Shown here: piece after piece, positions 1 through 8,187 of the stretch
Layout: the number at the start of each line of letters is the position of its first letter
Numbering within the stretch: position 1 is the stretch's first letter
Source: Chitinophaga agrisoli
GTDB taxonomy: Bacteria; Bacteroidota; Bacteroidia; Chitinophagales; Chitinophagaceae
DNA: 64,000 bases
Direction of reading: 5' to 3'
NCBI RefSeq assembly: GCF_008386695.1
Contig: NZ_VUOC01000002.1
Coordinates: forward strand, 1,170,481-1,234,480
Program-made: the position numbers and the translations under genes
Notes under the pieces: model-generated
Told to the model about the DNA's origin: nothing
The model's database searches: none
Seen by the model: the letters and a program-made list of their open reading frames with translations, nothing else

Positions 1-635
1 TGCAGGCGGCTCAGCTCTTCCTGCCAGGCGCTGCGTTGCTGCTGCACGGCAGATTGATAGGCTGCCTGACTTTTTACATACTCATATTGCCGGTCTGCAT
101 ACTCTTTTTTTGCGATCACTTTTTCTGCAAAAAGTTTTTCATACATCTCCATATCCGCCTTTAGCTTATTAACGGTGGCCAGTTGCTCATTAAGGGAGGA
201 TTGATAGCGTTGGTATTGCTGCTGGTAAAGAGCGGATTGCAAACCGCCGCCCCGGCCGGTAGCCAGCACCGTAAGATCATGGATGTATTTATCGCGTTGC
301 TCCAGCTCCCAGGTATTCTGTTGCAGCTTGCTGTTGCTTACCTCTTCCTGCAGGCGCAGGATCTCCTGCCCCTTGCTGATCCTGGCGCCATCGGACACCA
401 GCACTTCTGCGATGGTGCCTGCCACCAGGTTGCGCAGCTCATGCTTTTCCGTTACAGGCCTTATGAGGCCGGCAGATTTCACAGATACATCCACCTTTAT
501 AAATGGCAATGCCGCCAATGCGGTCAGCACGGCGGCAAGCACAGTGATATAGATCAATTGCGTGCGCACCTTTACCCTGGGCAACCAGGTGTAAGAGGAG
601 TGTTGCATAACTTCAATCGGAAACAGCTGTGGCAT
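1..635 (-). CDS. HlyD-family membrane fusion (periplasmic adaptor) protein, partial
   Basis: The reading frame is open from an ATG at 635 to the window edge, so only about 211 N-terminal residues are visible. They show a short cytoplasmic start, one membrane segment near residues 26-46, then a biotinyl-lipoyl-like segment (GTIAEVLVSDGARISKGQEI) and a long alpha-helical hairpin rich in Gln and Glu. This is the usual order in HlyD/AcrA-type adaptors that bridge an inner-membrane ABC exporter and an outer-membrane channel. A second ATG at 608 is an equally possible start. Two genes for double-glycine-leader peptides lie just upstream on the same strand, so the adaptor probably serves their export; the peptidase-containing ABC transporter expected with it would lie beyond position 1. 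The family is clear; the substrate is inferred from context. Confidence 0.85.
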   Translation of the reverse strand, partial: MPQLFPIEVMQHSSYTWLPRVKVRTQLIYITVLAAVLTALAALPFIKVDVSVKSAGLIRPVTEKHELRNLVAGTIAEVLVSDGARISKGQEILRLQEEVSNSKLQQNTWELEQRDKYIHDLTVLATGRGGGLQSALYQQQYQRYQSSLNEQLATVNKLKADMEMYEKLFAEKVIAKKEYADRQYEYVKSQAAYQSAVQQQRSAWQEELSRL

Positions 636-650
636 AGCAGTGTTTTGTAT

Positions 651-881
651 TTACGCCAATTTCACTTCGGCCAGTAGTTCTGTAGGAGCAATCTCCAGGA
701 TGCGCGCCACCTCACAGAGGCGGTCTACGGTCATAGGTATCTTTCCTGTTTCCAGCTTGCTATAGGCGTTCTGCGATATGTCCAGGTGCGCGGCCATATA
801 CTCCTGGGAGTATTCCTTTTTTCTCCGTAAGTGCCTGATCATGATTGCTACCTGTTGGGTACATCTTAGTTTTTCTTCCAT
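651..881 (-). CDS. small XRE/Cro-type helix-turn-helix regulator
   Basis: This 76-residue protein is little more than one HTH_3 domain: residues about 12-66 contain the pattern IRHLRRKKEYSQEYMAAHLD, then SQNAYSKLETGK, typical of Cro/C1-like DNA-binding domains. There is no ligand-binding or dimerisation domain beyond the helical bundle. It sits 16 bp upstream of the HlyD-like gene and downstream of the two leader-peptide genes, all on the minus strand, so it may control the export cluster or itself. Two copies of AAATAGG 34 bp apart (894-900 and 928-934) lie just before its start and could be operator sites. The domain call is secure; the target is inference. Confidence 0.85.
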   Translation of the reverse strand: MEEKLRCTQQVAIMIRHLRRKKEYSQEYMAAHLDISQNAYSKLETGKIPMTVDRLCEVARILEIAPTELLAEVKLA

Positions 882-1194
882 ACTACGCTGATTAAATAGG
901 AGATGGATAGTACAATCTCATTTCACTAAATAGGGTACGACGGTCTAACTATTAAACAATTGTATAACAGATATTTACGGGTAAACACTTTATACGGATT
1001 GCAGGACAAATACATTTTTATTTTTTTTACTAAAAAAAGATAATGAGGTTAGTGATTCACGATGGTGATTGATTGGTGTAAGACCACCAAAAGCAGGCGC
1101 CGGATACTTGTATAAAAAGGGAAGCGCCCCCATCCACTTGCGCGGACCGGGACGCTTTACATCCTTCGCTTAATCTGGTAGCAATGCTACGCAG
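882..1194. other. intergenic region between XRE regulator and leader-peptide gene
   Basis: No gene is seen. The part next to the regulator start carries the direct repeat AAATAGG (894-900, 928-934) and an imperfect GGAGAT/ATCTC pair around 899-919, both candidate operator elements. The middle is very AT-rich with long T and A runs near 1013-1040, fitting a promoter for the regulator and adaptor. The distal part holds the terminator described separately at 1113-1157. Confidence 0.5.
1113..1157 (-). terminator. rho-independent terminator after the leader-peptide genes
   Basis: On the minus strand AAGCG-CCC pairs with GGG-CGCTT (1149-1157 with 1122-1130, one mismatch), and the stem is followed by CCCTTTTTA. 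It stands about 40 bp past the stop of the 63-residue peptide and would end that transcript before the XRE regulator. Confidence 0.65.
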
Positions 1195-1386
1195 CTAAAC
1201 AAGAATATCTACTATGGTACTCAGGAATGTTCCGCTGGTAGTAGTAACATTCTTCACTACGCCAATAACGTTGGCCACTTCTGGCACTAAACGCGCGGTA
1301 AGGTCTGTTAAAAACCCACCTCCCTGAACGGCTGATAGTTCATCCTGGGATAGTGGGACCAAGCCTTCTGTCAACAGCTGTTTCAT
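1195..1386 (-). CDS. double-glycine-leader peptide 1 (bacteriocin or pheromone precursor)
   Basis: A 63-residue precursor. Residues 1-23 form a classical GG leader (LSQDELSAVQGG) like those cleaved and exported by peptidase-containing ABC transporters. The remaining 39-40 residues are hydrophobic, Val/Thr-rich and without cysteine, so no lanthionine or disulphide is expected. The mature part begins GFLTDL and has a VIGVVKNV core also present in the neighbouring peptide, so the two genes are duplicates. It is 95 bp downstream of the second peptide gene on the same strand and is followed by a terminator. Whether the product is a bacteriocin, a signalling peptide or a modified peptide cannot be told from sequence. 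The precursor class is well supported by the leader; the function is inference. Confidence 0.8.
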   Translation of the reverse strand: MKQLLTEGLVPLSQDELSAVQGGGFLTDLTARLVPEVANVIGVVKNVTTTSGTFLSTIVDILV

Positions 1387-1481
1387 GGTTAAATTTTAGG
1401 TTACAACAAAATGCCCAAGGGCCGGATAACCTTTCGCCCCAGAGGAACAACAATCCATTGCAAAAGAAAAAACGTAAATGA

Positions 1482-1661
1482 CTAAACGAGCCAGGTGATG
1501 GCATTCTTTACAATAACGCCTACAGTACCAACAATAGCGGGTACACCCTGTACCAGGCTTACCGCATTGGTCAGCAGGTCTGATAATAAACCACCGCCTT
1601 GTACTTCCGTTAATTCCTGTGAGGTTAATTCTGTGAGGTTTTCAGTGGGGAAGTTTTTCAT
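1482..1661 (-). CDS. double-glycine-leader peptide 2 (bacteriocin or pheromone precursor)
   Basis: A longer reading frame begins at 1763, but its first 34 residues do not look like a leader; the internal ATG at 1661 gives a 59-residue precursor that aligns with the neighbouring peptide from residue 1, with QGGG at residues 21-24 in both. The leader reads NLTELTSQELTEVQGG. The mature part (about 36 residues, starting GLLSDL) is hydrophobic, Gly/Val-rich, without cysteine, and ends in Trp-Leu-Val. It shares the V-x-V-VKN core with peptide 1. A two-peptide (class IIb-like) bacteriocin is one reading; two alternative pheromones is another. Export probably uses the HlyD-like adaptor at the left edge plus a transporter outside the window. 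Confidence 0.8.
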   Translation of the reverse strand: MKNFPTENLTELTSQELTEVQGGGLLSDLLTNAVSLVQGVPAIVGTVGVIVKNAITWLV

Positions 1662-2106
1662 AGTTTGATTAATTTTTATGGTTACTTTTTTGCCTACTCT
1701 ATTCAAAGCTTTTCGGCTGCCGCTTATGAAAGGAAAATTGCAACAAATTAGCATGCCAAACAAAACCCCTTAGTTTTAAATTATAGCCATCAGTTCTAAA
1801 ACGAGATATTTCATATAACTAATAATGAACAAAGGATAATTAATCTTCATAACTGCAATTTTTGCACGCATGATGAAGCTGCTGATAGCATTGGGTTTAC
1901 AAGGCAGTAAGCAGTTAAGTAACGTTGTTTGAAAATGAATTTGCGTGGAATGCCCTACATATTGTAGTTATCACACGATAGTGTGTATTAAGTTATTGTG
2001 ATAAAGGCGCAACGATGAGTACACAAATTAAAATTATATTTTATGTAATAATTTTCCAAAATTGCGGTTCCAAATTCATTTTTTAATCCTTTAACTATCC
2101 TATTGC
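1662..2106. other. AT-rich divergent promoter region
   Basis: This region separates the minus-strand peptide genes from the plus-strand phosphopantetheinyl transferase. No coding frame is convincing. It should hold the promoter of the leader-peptide operon and that of the transferase. The most notable element is a nested inverted repeat at 1968-2004, listed separately. A candidate -7 element (CTAATTTG on the minus strand) is seen near 1750 but does not match the Bacteroidota consensus exactly. Confidence 0.5.
1968..2004. promoter_or_regulatory. nested inverted repeat, possible operator
   Basis: TTATCACA at 1968-1975 and TGTGATAA at 1997-2004 are perfect inverted copies. Inside them CACAC-GATA-GTGTG (1972-1985) forms a second perfect 5-bp hairpin. 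The site lies 103 bp upstream of the phosphopantetheinyl transferase start. The half-sites resemble CRP-type TGTGA boxes but in outward orientation, so a regulator cannot be named. Confidence 0.4.
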
Positions 2107-2745
2107 ATGGCGGGAACCATTTACTTTGCCACTTATCCTATGCCGCTGCCCACCGCGGGTTTTCAGGCCTTACTGGAGCAATTACCTGCTTACATGCAAA
2201 AGAAGGTAACGCAGCTCAGAAGATGGGAAGACGCCCACGCCTCTCTCTTAGGTAAACACCTGCTGCTCACTGCCCTAAAGGCACGGGGCAGCGCAGATAC
2301 GTTGCTGCAGCTGCGTTACTCCGGCTATGGACGCCCTTTCCTGGAAGGGAATATGGATTTTAATATTTCGCATGCCGGACGGATGGTGGCCTGCGTAGTA
2401 GCCCCGCAGGCAAGAGTGGGCATCGACGTGGAGCAGATCCGCCCGGTACAGATCGCGGAATTTAAAAGGCAGTTCACTGACCGTGAATGGGCGGCCATCA
2501 ATAACGCGCCCAACCCGGTGAATGCCTTCTATTCTTTCTGGACCTGTAAGGAAGCGGTATTAAAAGCAGATGGCAGCGCCCAGCATGGCGCTTTGCCCAA
2601 TATGGATGTAACAGATAAAAAACCGGTGGTACTGGATGGACATACATGGCATCTACACGAGATAAAAGCATTCAGGGACTATGCCTGCCATATTGCCGTT
2701 GATAAAAAGGGGGTGGAGTTTAACGTGGAGGAGGTAAAGTTCTGA
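2107..2745 (+). CDS. 4'-phosphopantetheinyl transferase, Sfp type
   Basis: The 212-residue protein transfers the phosphopantetheine arm of coenzyme A to a serine of acyl or peptidyl carrier proteins. The family motifs are all present: GRPFL (residues 75-79), FNISHAG (85-91), VGIDVEQI (104-111, with Asp107 and Glu109 as metal ligands) and FWTCKEAVLKADG (144-156, with Glu149 and Lys153). Length fits the Sfp/EntD subfamily rather than the shorter AcpS. It is monocistronic, preceded by an AT-rich region and closed by a strong hairpin. The carrier protein served is not in the window; a nonribosomal peptide, polyketide or fatty acid system elsewhere is likely. Its position beside the peptide export genes may be chance. 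Confidence 0.92.
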   Translation: MAGTIYFATYPMPLPTAGFQALLEQLPAYMQKKVTQLRRWEDAHASLLGKHLLLTALKARGSADTLLQLRYSGYGRPFLEGNMDFNISHAGRMVACVVAPQARVGIDVEQIRPVQIAEFKRQFTDREWAAINNAPNPVNAFYSFWTCKEAVLKADGSAQHGALPNMDVTDKKPVVLDGHTWHLHEIKAFRDYACHIAVDKKGVEFNVEEVKF

Positions 2746-2756
2746 TAAAACAGGAA

Positions 2757-2789
2757 GGATGGATAGCTATGTTCAGCTGCTATCCATCC
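2757..2789. terminator. bidirectional terminator hairpin
   Basis: GGATGGATAGC (2757-2767) pairs perfectly over 11 bp with GCTATCCATCC (2779-2789). It lies between two convergent genes, the transferase and the isomerase-like gene, and can serve both. Confidence 0.7.
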
Positions 2790-2808
2790 TCCATAATTAC
2801 ATTATCTT

Positions 2809-3681
2809 TTAATCGCGCAGGCTTAACAGGTATTTGATACTCTGCGGCACCTGGGTTTCTACGTTGCTGCTTTCGTCTTCTATATAATAATGCTCAATAG
2901 CGGAGCGTTGAGCGGCCTTCAGCACAGCCGGTATATTTATCTCGCCGGTGCCTAAGGTTACATCATTCTCGCTGGAGGTGCCACCGGAAAGATTGCCGGG
3001 TACCCCTTTCTTCAGATCCTTCACATGCATAAGGCGGAAACGGTTACCATATTTCTTTAACAGCGCTACCGGGTCCTGACCGGGGAAATGTACCCACAGG
3101 ATATCCATTTCAAAGCTTACATACCGCGGATTGGTCTGCTGCATGATATAATCGAACAGCGTACCCTTTTCATAGGGTTGGAACTCAAAGCCATGATTAT
3201 GGTATACCAGTGTTAAGCCGTATTGATCTTTCAGGATCTTGCCCACGCGGTTAAACTCGGAAATGGCCTGTTTGGCCTCATCCAGCGTTAAACCGGTTTT
3301 GCTATGCGGAAAGCCTGCTACGCGCACAAACTTGGCGCCCAGCGTACGGGCATTTTTTGCCACCTCGTCTGTCTTACCTGTCAGGTCTTCATAACCCACG
3401 CCAAATGAGGAACATTTGATACCTCTTTCATCGATCATCCGGCGGATATCCGCAGCTGTTTGTCCAAACAGGTTGGAGAACTCTATATCCGTAAACCCGG
3501 TCTTTTTTACCAGGTCCAGCGTGCCTGGCATATCCGTGGCAAATGCTTTACGGTAAGTATAAGATACAACGCCCGGATGTTGTTTTAGCAGGGGGCGGCC
3601 TGTTTGAGCGCTCAGCGGCAGATGGTTATACAGCAATCCGATCAGTAAACAACTAAAAAGCGCTAGTTTCCTTACAATCAT
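2809..3681 (-). CDS. secreted sugar phosphate isomerase/epimerase-like TIM-barrel protein
   Basis: The ATG at 3681 starts a signal peptide (MIVRKLALFSCLLIGLLYNH, then ...LSAQ), giving 290 residues; a TTG nine bases upstream is less likely. The mature protein is an AP endonuclease 2/xylose isomerase-like barrel: LVYHNHGFEF supplies a metal-binding His-x-His pair, followed by SFEMDILWVHFPGQDP and FRLMHVKD, metal-ligand strands of the family. Such secreted Bacteroidota members are usually annotated as sugar phosphate isomerase/epimerase although a phosphosugar substrate in the periplasm is doubtful. Convergent with the upstream transferase and preceded by the NmrA-like gene on the same strand with a 99 bp gap. 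The fold is secure, the substrate unknown. Confidence 0.85.
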   Translation of the reverse strand: MIVRKLALFSCLLIGLLYNHLPLSAQTGRPLLKQHPGVVSYTYRKAFATDMPGTLDLVKKTGFTDIEFSNLFGQTAADIRRMIDERGIKCSSFGVGYEDLTGKTDEVAKNARTLGAKFVRVAGFPHSKTGLTLDEAKQAISEFNRVGKILKDQYGLTLVYHNHGFEFQPYEKGTLFDYIMQQTNPRYVSFEMDILWVHFPGQDPVALLKKYGNRFRLMHVKDLKKGVPGNLSGGTSSENDVTLGTGEINIPAVLKAAQRSAIEHYYIEDESSNVETQVPQSIKYLLSLRD

Positions 3682-3780
3682 AAGTGGCAATTTATATGGT
3701 TAGGCCACTAATATAACAGTTCTGTTGTAAAGATCATAGTGGAAAGGCGGACGCCCCTGGCAGCCCTTTGCCACCGGCGC

Positions 3781-4443
3781 TTAATAAGCAGCGGTAAAAC
3801 GCCGGCGTATATGGTTGGACTGCTCCAGTTCATCCACGATCACAATGGCGGTATCTTCCACGGAGAGCCGGCTTCTGCCGTCTTCATCAAATACCGGCGT
3901 ATCCAGGCTGGTACGGTACAAGCCGGTACGCTCGCCGGGATGTGCGGGGCTCATTTCAATGGCAGGGCTCAGGAAGGTCCAATCAAGGTCCTTTTCCTCT
4001 TTAAGTATATTCAGGTAATCGCGCGCGGCCGTAGCGCCGTCCTTAAACTGCGCCGGGAAATTGGGCGTGTCTACCAATTGCATACCGGGGGCTATTTCCA
4101 GGCTGCCGGCGCCGCCGATAGTGATGAACCTTTTTACGCCGGCCTTTTTTACGCCAGCCTGTATGGCTTTGCTGCCGGTCATAAAATCTGCATAGATATT
4201 AGGATTGTCCCAGCCAGGGTTAAAAGCATTGATCACCGCGTCCATGCCGGATACCAGCGCCGCCACAGCATCCTCATTGTATACATCGCCTTTTTTAACA
4301 ACCAGGTTGGGATGCTCCGTAGTGATCTTTTCCGGGTTACGTACGATAGCGGTTACCTGGTGACCACGGTTCAGTAACTCCTGCAGGATATGTGCGCCTA
4401 CAAAACCGGAGGCGCCTATCAATGCGACTTTTTTGCTTTCCAT
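3781..4443 (-). CDS. NAD(P)-binding NmrA/atypical SDR-like protein
   Basis: A 220-residue Rossmann protein beginning with a dinucleotide-binding loop, GASGFVGAHI (residues 10-19), then AIVRNPEKI as the strand-2 end that often selects NADPH. No YxxxK catalytic pair of classical short-chain dehydrogenases is apparent, which fits the NmrA-like or flavin-reductase-like atypical SDR group (YwnB/YhfK-like). It probably acts in the cytosol on a small redox substrate or as a redox sensor. It stands alone, with its own AT-rich upstream region. Precise function is unknown. Confidence 0.82.
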   Translation of the reverse strand: MESKKVALIGASGFVGAHILQELLNRGHQVTAIVRNPEKITTEHPNLVVKKGDVYNEDAVAALVSGMDAVINAFNPGWDNPNIYADFMTGSKAIQAGVKKAGVKRFITIGGAGSLEIAPGMQLVDTPNFPAQFKDGATAARDYLNILKEEKDLDWTFLSPAIEMSPAHPGERTGLYRTSLDTPVFDEDGRSRLSVEDTAIVIVDELEQSNHIRRRFTAAY

Positions 4444-4548
4444 ATTATAGTATTTATACTGTAACTTTTAACATTACAGTACAAAAGTAGGGATATTTAT
4501 ATGAATCTTCCAAGTCTTTTATTTTATCCTTTCCAACACGGTAGATCT

Positions 4549-4588
4549 ATAAAAAATAGGATGCACTGGTTACCCGGTACATCCTATT
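4549..4588 (-). terminator. rho-independent terminator of rhlE
   Basis: On the minus strand AATAGGATGTAC (4588 downwards) pairs with a GTGCATCCTATT arm (4555-4566) with one mismatch, and the stem runs into TTTTTT. It begins 25 bp past the helicase stop codon. Confidence 0.75.
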
Positions 4589-4613
4589 GTTTATTACACG
4601 ATCAGTAAATAGC

Positions 4614-6032
4614 TTATTGCTGTCCGCTGGCTTGCTCGCTGCGCGGACGGCGGCGGAAATTGTTGCGGGAACGGTTGCCGTTACCACTATGGCCGCCGGA
4701 ATGATGGCCTTCAGCACGGTTTCCATCAACGCCGTTTCCATTAGCGCGGTTACCATTAGCATGGTTACCATTACGGTTGCCACCCTGGGAACGGTTACCG
4801 TTACCATTAGACGGGCGGCGCTGTTGTTGCCGCTGGCCGTTACCCTGGGTCTGGGCAGGCGCCTGCGATGATACAGCGGTGTTATTACTATGCCAGGGAT
4901 GTGTGTCCATCACCGGTATATTACGGGCGATCAGTTTATGGATATCGCGCAGGAAAGCCCTTTCTTCCGCATCGCAGAAGGAGAAGGCGGTGCCATTGGC
5001 GCCGGCACGGCCTGTACGGCCAATACGGTGCACATAGGTTTCCGGTACGTTAGGCAGCTCATAATTGATCACATAGGCCAGTTCATCGATATCAATGCCC
5101 CTGGCGGCAATGTCTGTAGCCACCAGTACCCTGGTTTGCTGTGTCTTAAAATTTGTTAAGGCACGCTGACGGGCATTCTGGGATTTATTACCGTGAATGG
5201 CTTCCGCGGTGATACCAGACTTGTTCAGGTCCTTCACTACCCGGTCTGCCCCATGTTTGGTACGGGTAAACACCAATACGGTCTTTATATCCCGGTCCTC
5301 CAGCAGGTGCAGCAAAAGGTTCTTCTTATCTCCCCGCTCTACAAAATATACCCATTGTGTAATGGTTTCTGCGGTGGAGGAAACAGGCGTTACCTCTACT
5401 TTAGCGGGATTATTTAAGATAGCATTGGCCAGTTTCTGTATTTCCGGCGGCATGGTAGCAGAGAAGAACAGGCTTTGACGTTGTGCGGGCAACAGGGTAA
5501 GGATGCGTTTTACATCATGTACAAAACCCATATCCAGCATACGGTCTGCTTCATCCAGCACAAAGAATTTAAGCTGTTGCAGGGAAATGAACCGTTGTTG
5601 TATAAGATCCAGTAAACGGCCTGGTGTAGCAATCAGTATATCCACGCCTTTTTTCAGCGCCAGCGTTTGCGGATGCTGGGATACGCCGCCAAAGATCACC
5701 AGGTGTCTCAGGTCCATATTTTTACCGTAGGCGGCAAAGCTCTCTCCTATCTGTATGGCCAGTTCACGTGTAGGGGTCAGCACCAGCGCTTTAATGTTGC
5801 GTTGTGCCCTGGGCTGTGCGCCCTGTGATTGTTGATGTGTATGTAATAATTGTAATAAGGGCAGCGCAAAAGCAGCGGTTTTACCGGTACCGGTTTGCGC
5901 GCAACCCAACAGGTCGCGTTGCTCTAATACAATGGGGATAGCTTGTTGCTGTATAGGGGTTGGCGTTGTATAACCTTCACTTTCTAAAGCGTTCAGCAGC
6001 GGGGCAATGAGCCCAAGTTTCTCAAATGACAA
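4614..6032 (-). CDS. rhlE: DEAD-box RNA helicase, RhlE type
   Basis: A 472-residue ATP-dependent RNA helicase. The Q motif precedes [10 protein letters not shown]; Walker A is AQTGTGKT (45-52), PTRELA, GG and TPGR follow, the DEAD box is at 160-163, SAT at 191-193, and HRIGRTGR closes the second RecA domain. From about residue 375 the protein becomes a basic, low-complexity tail made of Asn-Gly-Asn-Arg units, as in many Bacteroidota RhlE proteins, where it probably binds RNA. The frame starts with TTG at 6032; a stop lies two codons upstream and the MSFEKLGL start is the family norm, so TTG is the real start. Roles in ribosome assembly, RNA turnover and cold growth are known for the family. 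Confidence 0.93.
   Translation of the reverse strand: MSFEKLGLIAPLLNALESEGYTTPTPIQQQAIPIVLEQRDLLGCAQTGTGKTAAFALPLLQLLHTHQQSQGAQPRAQRNIKALVLTPTRELAIQIGESFAAYGKNMDLRHLVIFGGVSQHPQTLALKKGVDILIATPGRLLDLIQQRFISLQQLKFFVLDEADRMLDMGFVHDVKRILTLLPAQRQSLFFSATMPPEIQKLANAILNNPAKVEVTPVSSTAETITQWVYFVERGDKKNLLLHLLEDRDIKTVLVFTRTKHGADRVVKDLNKSGITAEAIHGNKSQNARQRALTNFKTQQTRVLVATDIAARGIDIDELAYVINYELPNVPETYVHRIGRTGRAGANGTAFSFCDAEERAFLRDIHKLIARNIPVMDTHPWHSNNTAVSSQAPAQTQGNGQRQQQRRPSNGNGNRSQGGNRNGNHANGNRANGNGVDGNRAEGHHSGGHSGNGNRSRNNFRRRPRSEQASGQQ
4670..4815. repeat. degenerate short tandem repeat encoding the RhlE tail
   Basis: Imperfect 6-9 bp units built on GGTTACC/CCATTA recur through this stretch and encode the Asn-Gly-Arg repeats of the helicase tail. 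Such tracts change length by slippage, so length polymorphism between strains is expected. The opposite strand is open too, but that is a by-product of the repeat. Confidence 0.6.
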
Positions 6033-6248
6033 TATTCAATATTTTATAGTGATTTAATAGTGGTAAGGCTATCAAAGAATGAGGATTGATACGTTACCTG
6101 CCTTACTCAATACCTGCATGATTTTCTGATGGTTGGACCTACAAAAGCAGATGAGGATGTGAATAAAAGTGGTGCAAAGATAGTACAAATATCCGGGATT
6201 GCGCCGGGCATGCGTTTTGTATTTGATAGTATGCTAAATACTATTGTT

Positions 6249-7520
6249 ATGAAAGTGATACTACCTATCATAGCTTTCAGCTTTATTTGCCATACAATTG
6301 TTGCACAAAGTCCACAAAAAGCCGCTTTACCGGCTCCTTTTGCCACTAAATCCACCAAAAACTTCAGCAAAGTCATCGGTTGGGAGAACGGGGTAATACC
6401 CCGGGCGCCCAAAGGTTTTGTGGTAACCCTATATGCGGATGGGTTACAAAATCCCCGGTGGACCTATGTAACGCCTAATGGCGATGTGCTGGTGGCAGAA
6501 TCTAATACCATCAAAAACACGGTCATGCAGGTAGGCGCCGTAGTACTAGGCGCCGCCAAAGCAGAGAATATGAAGAAAAGCGCCAACCGGATCTCCATCC
6601 TGCGGGATACTACCGGCGATGGGCATCCGGATCTTAAACAGGTGTTCCTCGAAGACCTGAACCAGCCCTTTGGCATGCTGATCATGGATAACCAGCTCTA
6701 TGTAGCCAATACCGACGCGCTACTACGTTATCCTTACCAGCCTGGCCAGCTAAAGATGGACTCCGCCGGAGAAGTACTAATGGACCTGCCTGCAGAAAAG
6801 CGCAACCAGCACTGGACCCGTAATATCATCACCAATGCGGACAGCTCCCGGATCTATATCGCCGTAGGCTCTGTAGATAACCTGGGCGATAATGGAAAGG
6901 AAGTCAACCCGCGCAGGGCCTGTATACTGGAAGTGGATAAAGATGGTCATGGCGAGCGCATATATGCGTCTGGTTTACGCAATCCTGTGGGCATGGCCTG
7001 GGCGCCGGGCACTAAAACACTATGGGCAGCCGTGAATGAACGGGATGAACTGGGAGACGACCTGGTACCGGACTACCTGACCAGCGTAAAAGACGGCGGC
7101 TTCTATGGCTGGCCTTATTCTTATTTCGGACAACATGCAGACCCGCGTATTGAAGCGCCCCGGCCAGACCTGGTACAAAAAGCCATTGTACCGGATGTAT
7201 CCTTGGGCGCGCATACCGCTTCTTTAGGCCTGGCCTTCTATACAAAGACCGCTTTCCCCAAAAAATACAGGGGTGGCGCTTTTATAGCCCAGCATGGCTC
7301 CTGGAACCGCTCACAGCTGGCCGGTTATAAAGTGGTATTTGTTCCTTTCAGGAATGGAAAACCAAGCGGTAAGCCGGAAGATTTTCTGACGGGTTTTACC
7401 GCCGGCAAAGACAATGAAGTACATGGCCGGCCCGTGGGCGTAACCATATTGCCAGATGGCAGTATGCTGGTAACTGATGATGTGAATGATAAGATCTGGC
7501 GGGTGGCTGCAGTCAAATGA
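6249..7520 (+). CDS. secreted sorbosone/glucose dehydrogenase-like beta-propeller protein
   Basis: The frame opens at 6129, but the ATG at 6249 begins a good signal peptide (MKVILPIIAFSFICHTIVAQ), giving 423 residues. The mature part is a GSDH-type six-bladed propeller: NGDVLVAESN, GSVDNLGDNG, ASGLRNPVGMAW, ERDELGDDLVPDYL and GWPYSYFGQ are typical of PQQ-dependent aldose or sorbosone dehydrogenases. It probably works in the periplasm and oxidises an aldose or alditol derivative with PQQ or a similar cofactor; no PQQ synthesis genes are in the window. It is monocistronic, divergent from rhlE and convergent with the HD hydrolase. Family secure, substrate not determined. Confidence 0.88.
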   Translation: MKVILPIIAFSFICHTIVAQSPQKAALPAPFATKSTKNFSKVIGWENGVIPRAPKGFVVTLYADGLQNPRWTYVTPNGDVLVAESNTIKNTVMQVGAVVLGAAKAENMKKSANRISILRDTTGDGHPDLKQVFLEDLNQPFGMLIMDNQLYVANTDALLRYPYQPGQLKMDSAGEVLMDLPAEKRNQHWTRNIITNADSSRIYIAVGSVDNLGDNGKEVNPRRACILEVDKDGHGERIYASGLRNPVGMAWAPGTKTLWAAVNERDELGDDLVPDYLTSVKDGGFYGWPYSYFGQHADPRIEAPRPDLVQKAIVPDVSLGAHTASLGLAFYTKTAFPKKYRGGAFIAQHGSWNRSQLAGYKVVFVPFRNGKPSGKPEDFLTGFTAGKDNEVHGRPVGVTILPDGSMLVTDDVNDKIWRVAAVK

Positions 7521-7525
7521 TCCCT

Positions 7526-8155
7526 TTAGAGCGTATCCAGTTCTTCCTGTATATTCTGACGGGCCTGTGTTTCATATAGCTCCCGGAAAAGGGTAGTACG
7601 GAATACCGGCGATTGCAGGAAATGGGTTAACACCTTACGCCGGCCAGGGTTATATACCAGCTCCGGATATATGCTATACTCTTTTCTTATTTGCTGCGCA
7701 TACTTCCTGTACGCTGCAGCCGGGCTACCCAGGATAGCCATATCAAAATCAAGGAACAGCGCCAAGTCGCCGTCTTCATCATTGCCACTATGTGATTTGG
7801 TAGCCCGGATATAGTCCATTACCAGCTTAGTATCCGCAGGCGGGAAATTTGTTTGCTCCAGGAACTTGCCGGCAGCCAGTGCGCTTTTCTCTTCGTTATC
7901 GCCTTTTAATACATTGTAAACGACATCATGAAAGAAGATAGCCCATTGTATAATTTCCGGGCGGCGGATCATATGGGCATACTGTTCCTGCAATTGCAGC
8001 AGAGTATATATATGCCGCAGGTTGTGATAATGCCGGTTAGTGCTACCGTAGGCTTTTACCAGTTGATCAAATTCCTGTTGGATCAGGGCTTCGTTGGTGC
8101 AATAAGGGGTGGCCAGCTTTATCCAGGACGCTTTTAATGTATCGAAGGTTTCCAT
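7526..8155 (-). CDS. HD-domain metal-dependent phosphohydrolase-like protein
   Basis: The frame extends to 8218, overlapping the next gene, but METFDTLKASW at 8155 is the conserved start of this family, giving 209 residues. The HD signature is RHYHNLRHIYTLL followed by AIFFHDVVYNV, with a later Asp-containing helix (LFLDFDMAILG). Proteins of this type are annotated as predicted metal-dependent HD superfamily hydrolases of unknown substrate. The start lies 32 bp past the stop of the VOC gene, so the two may be co-transcribed. It ends 5 bp from the convergent dehydrogenase gene. Confidence 0.85.
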   Translation of the reverse strand: METFDTLKASWIKLATPYCTNEALIQQEFDQLVKAYGSTNRHYHNLRHIYTLLQLQEQYAHMIRRPEIIQWAIFFHDVVYNVLKGDNEEKSALAAGKFLEQTNFPPADTKLVMDYIRATKSHSGNDEDGDLALFLDFDMAILGSPAAAYRKYAQQIRKEYSIYPELVYNPGRRKVLTHFLQSPVFRTTLFRELYETQARQNIQEELDTL

Positions 8156-8187
8156 GATTAAATTATGCGCCGGTAAAATTAGGGTTT

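Noticed and set aside
1662-1763. 34-residue N-terminal extension of leader peptide 2
   Set aside because: The extension is not leader-like and the ATG at 1661 aligns the peptide exactly with its paralogue.
4670-4815. Possible CRISPR-like array from regular short repeats
   Set aside because: Units are too short and degenerate, have no spacers, and encode the helicase tail.
4587-4871. Ala/Val/Thr-repeat frame opposite the RhlE tail
   Set aside because: Produced by the Asn-Gly-Arg repeat DNA read backwards; no start region or context.
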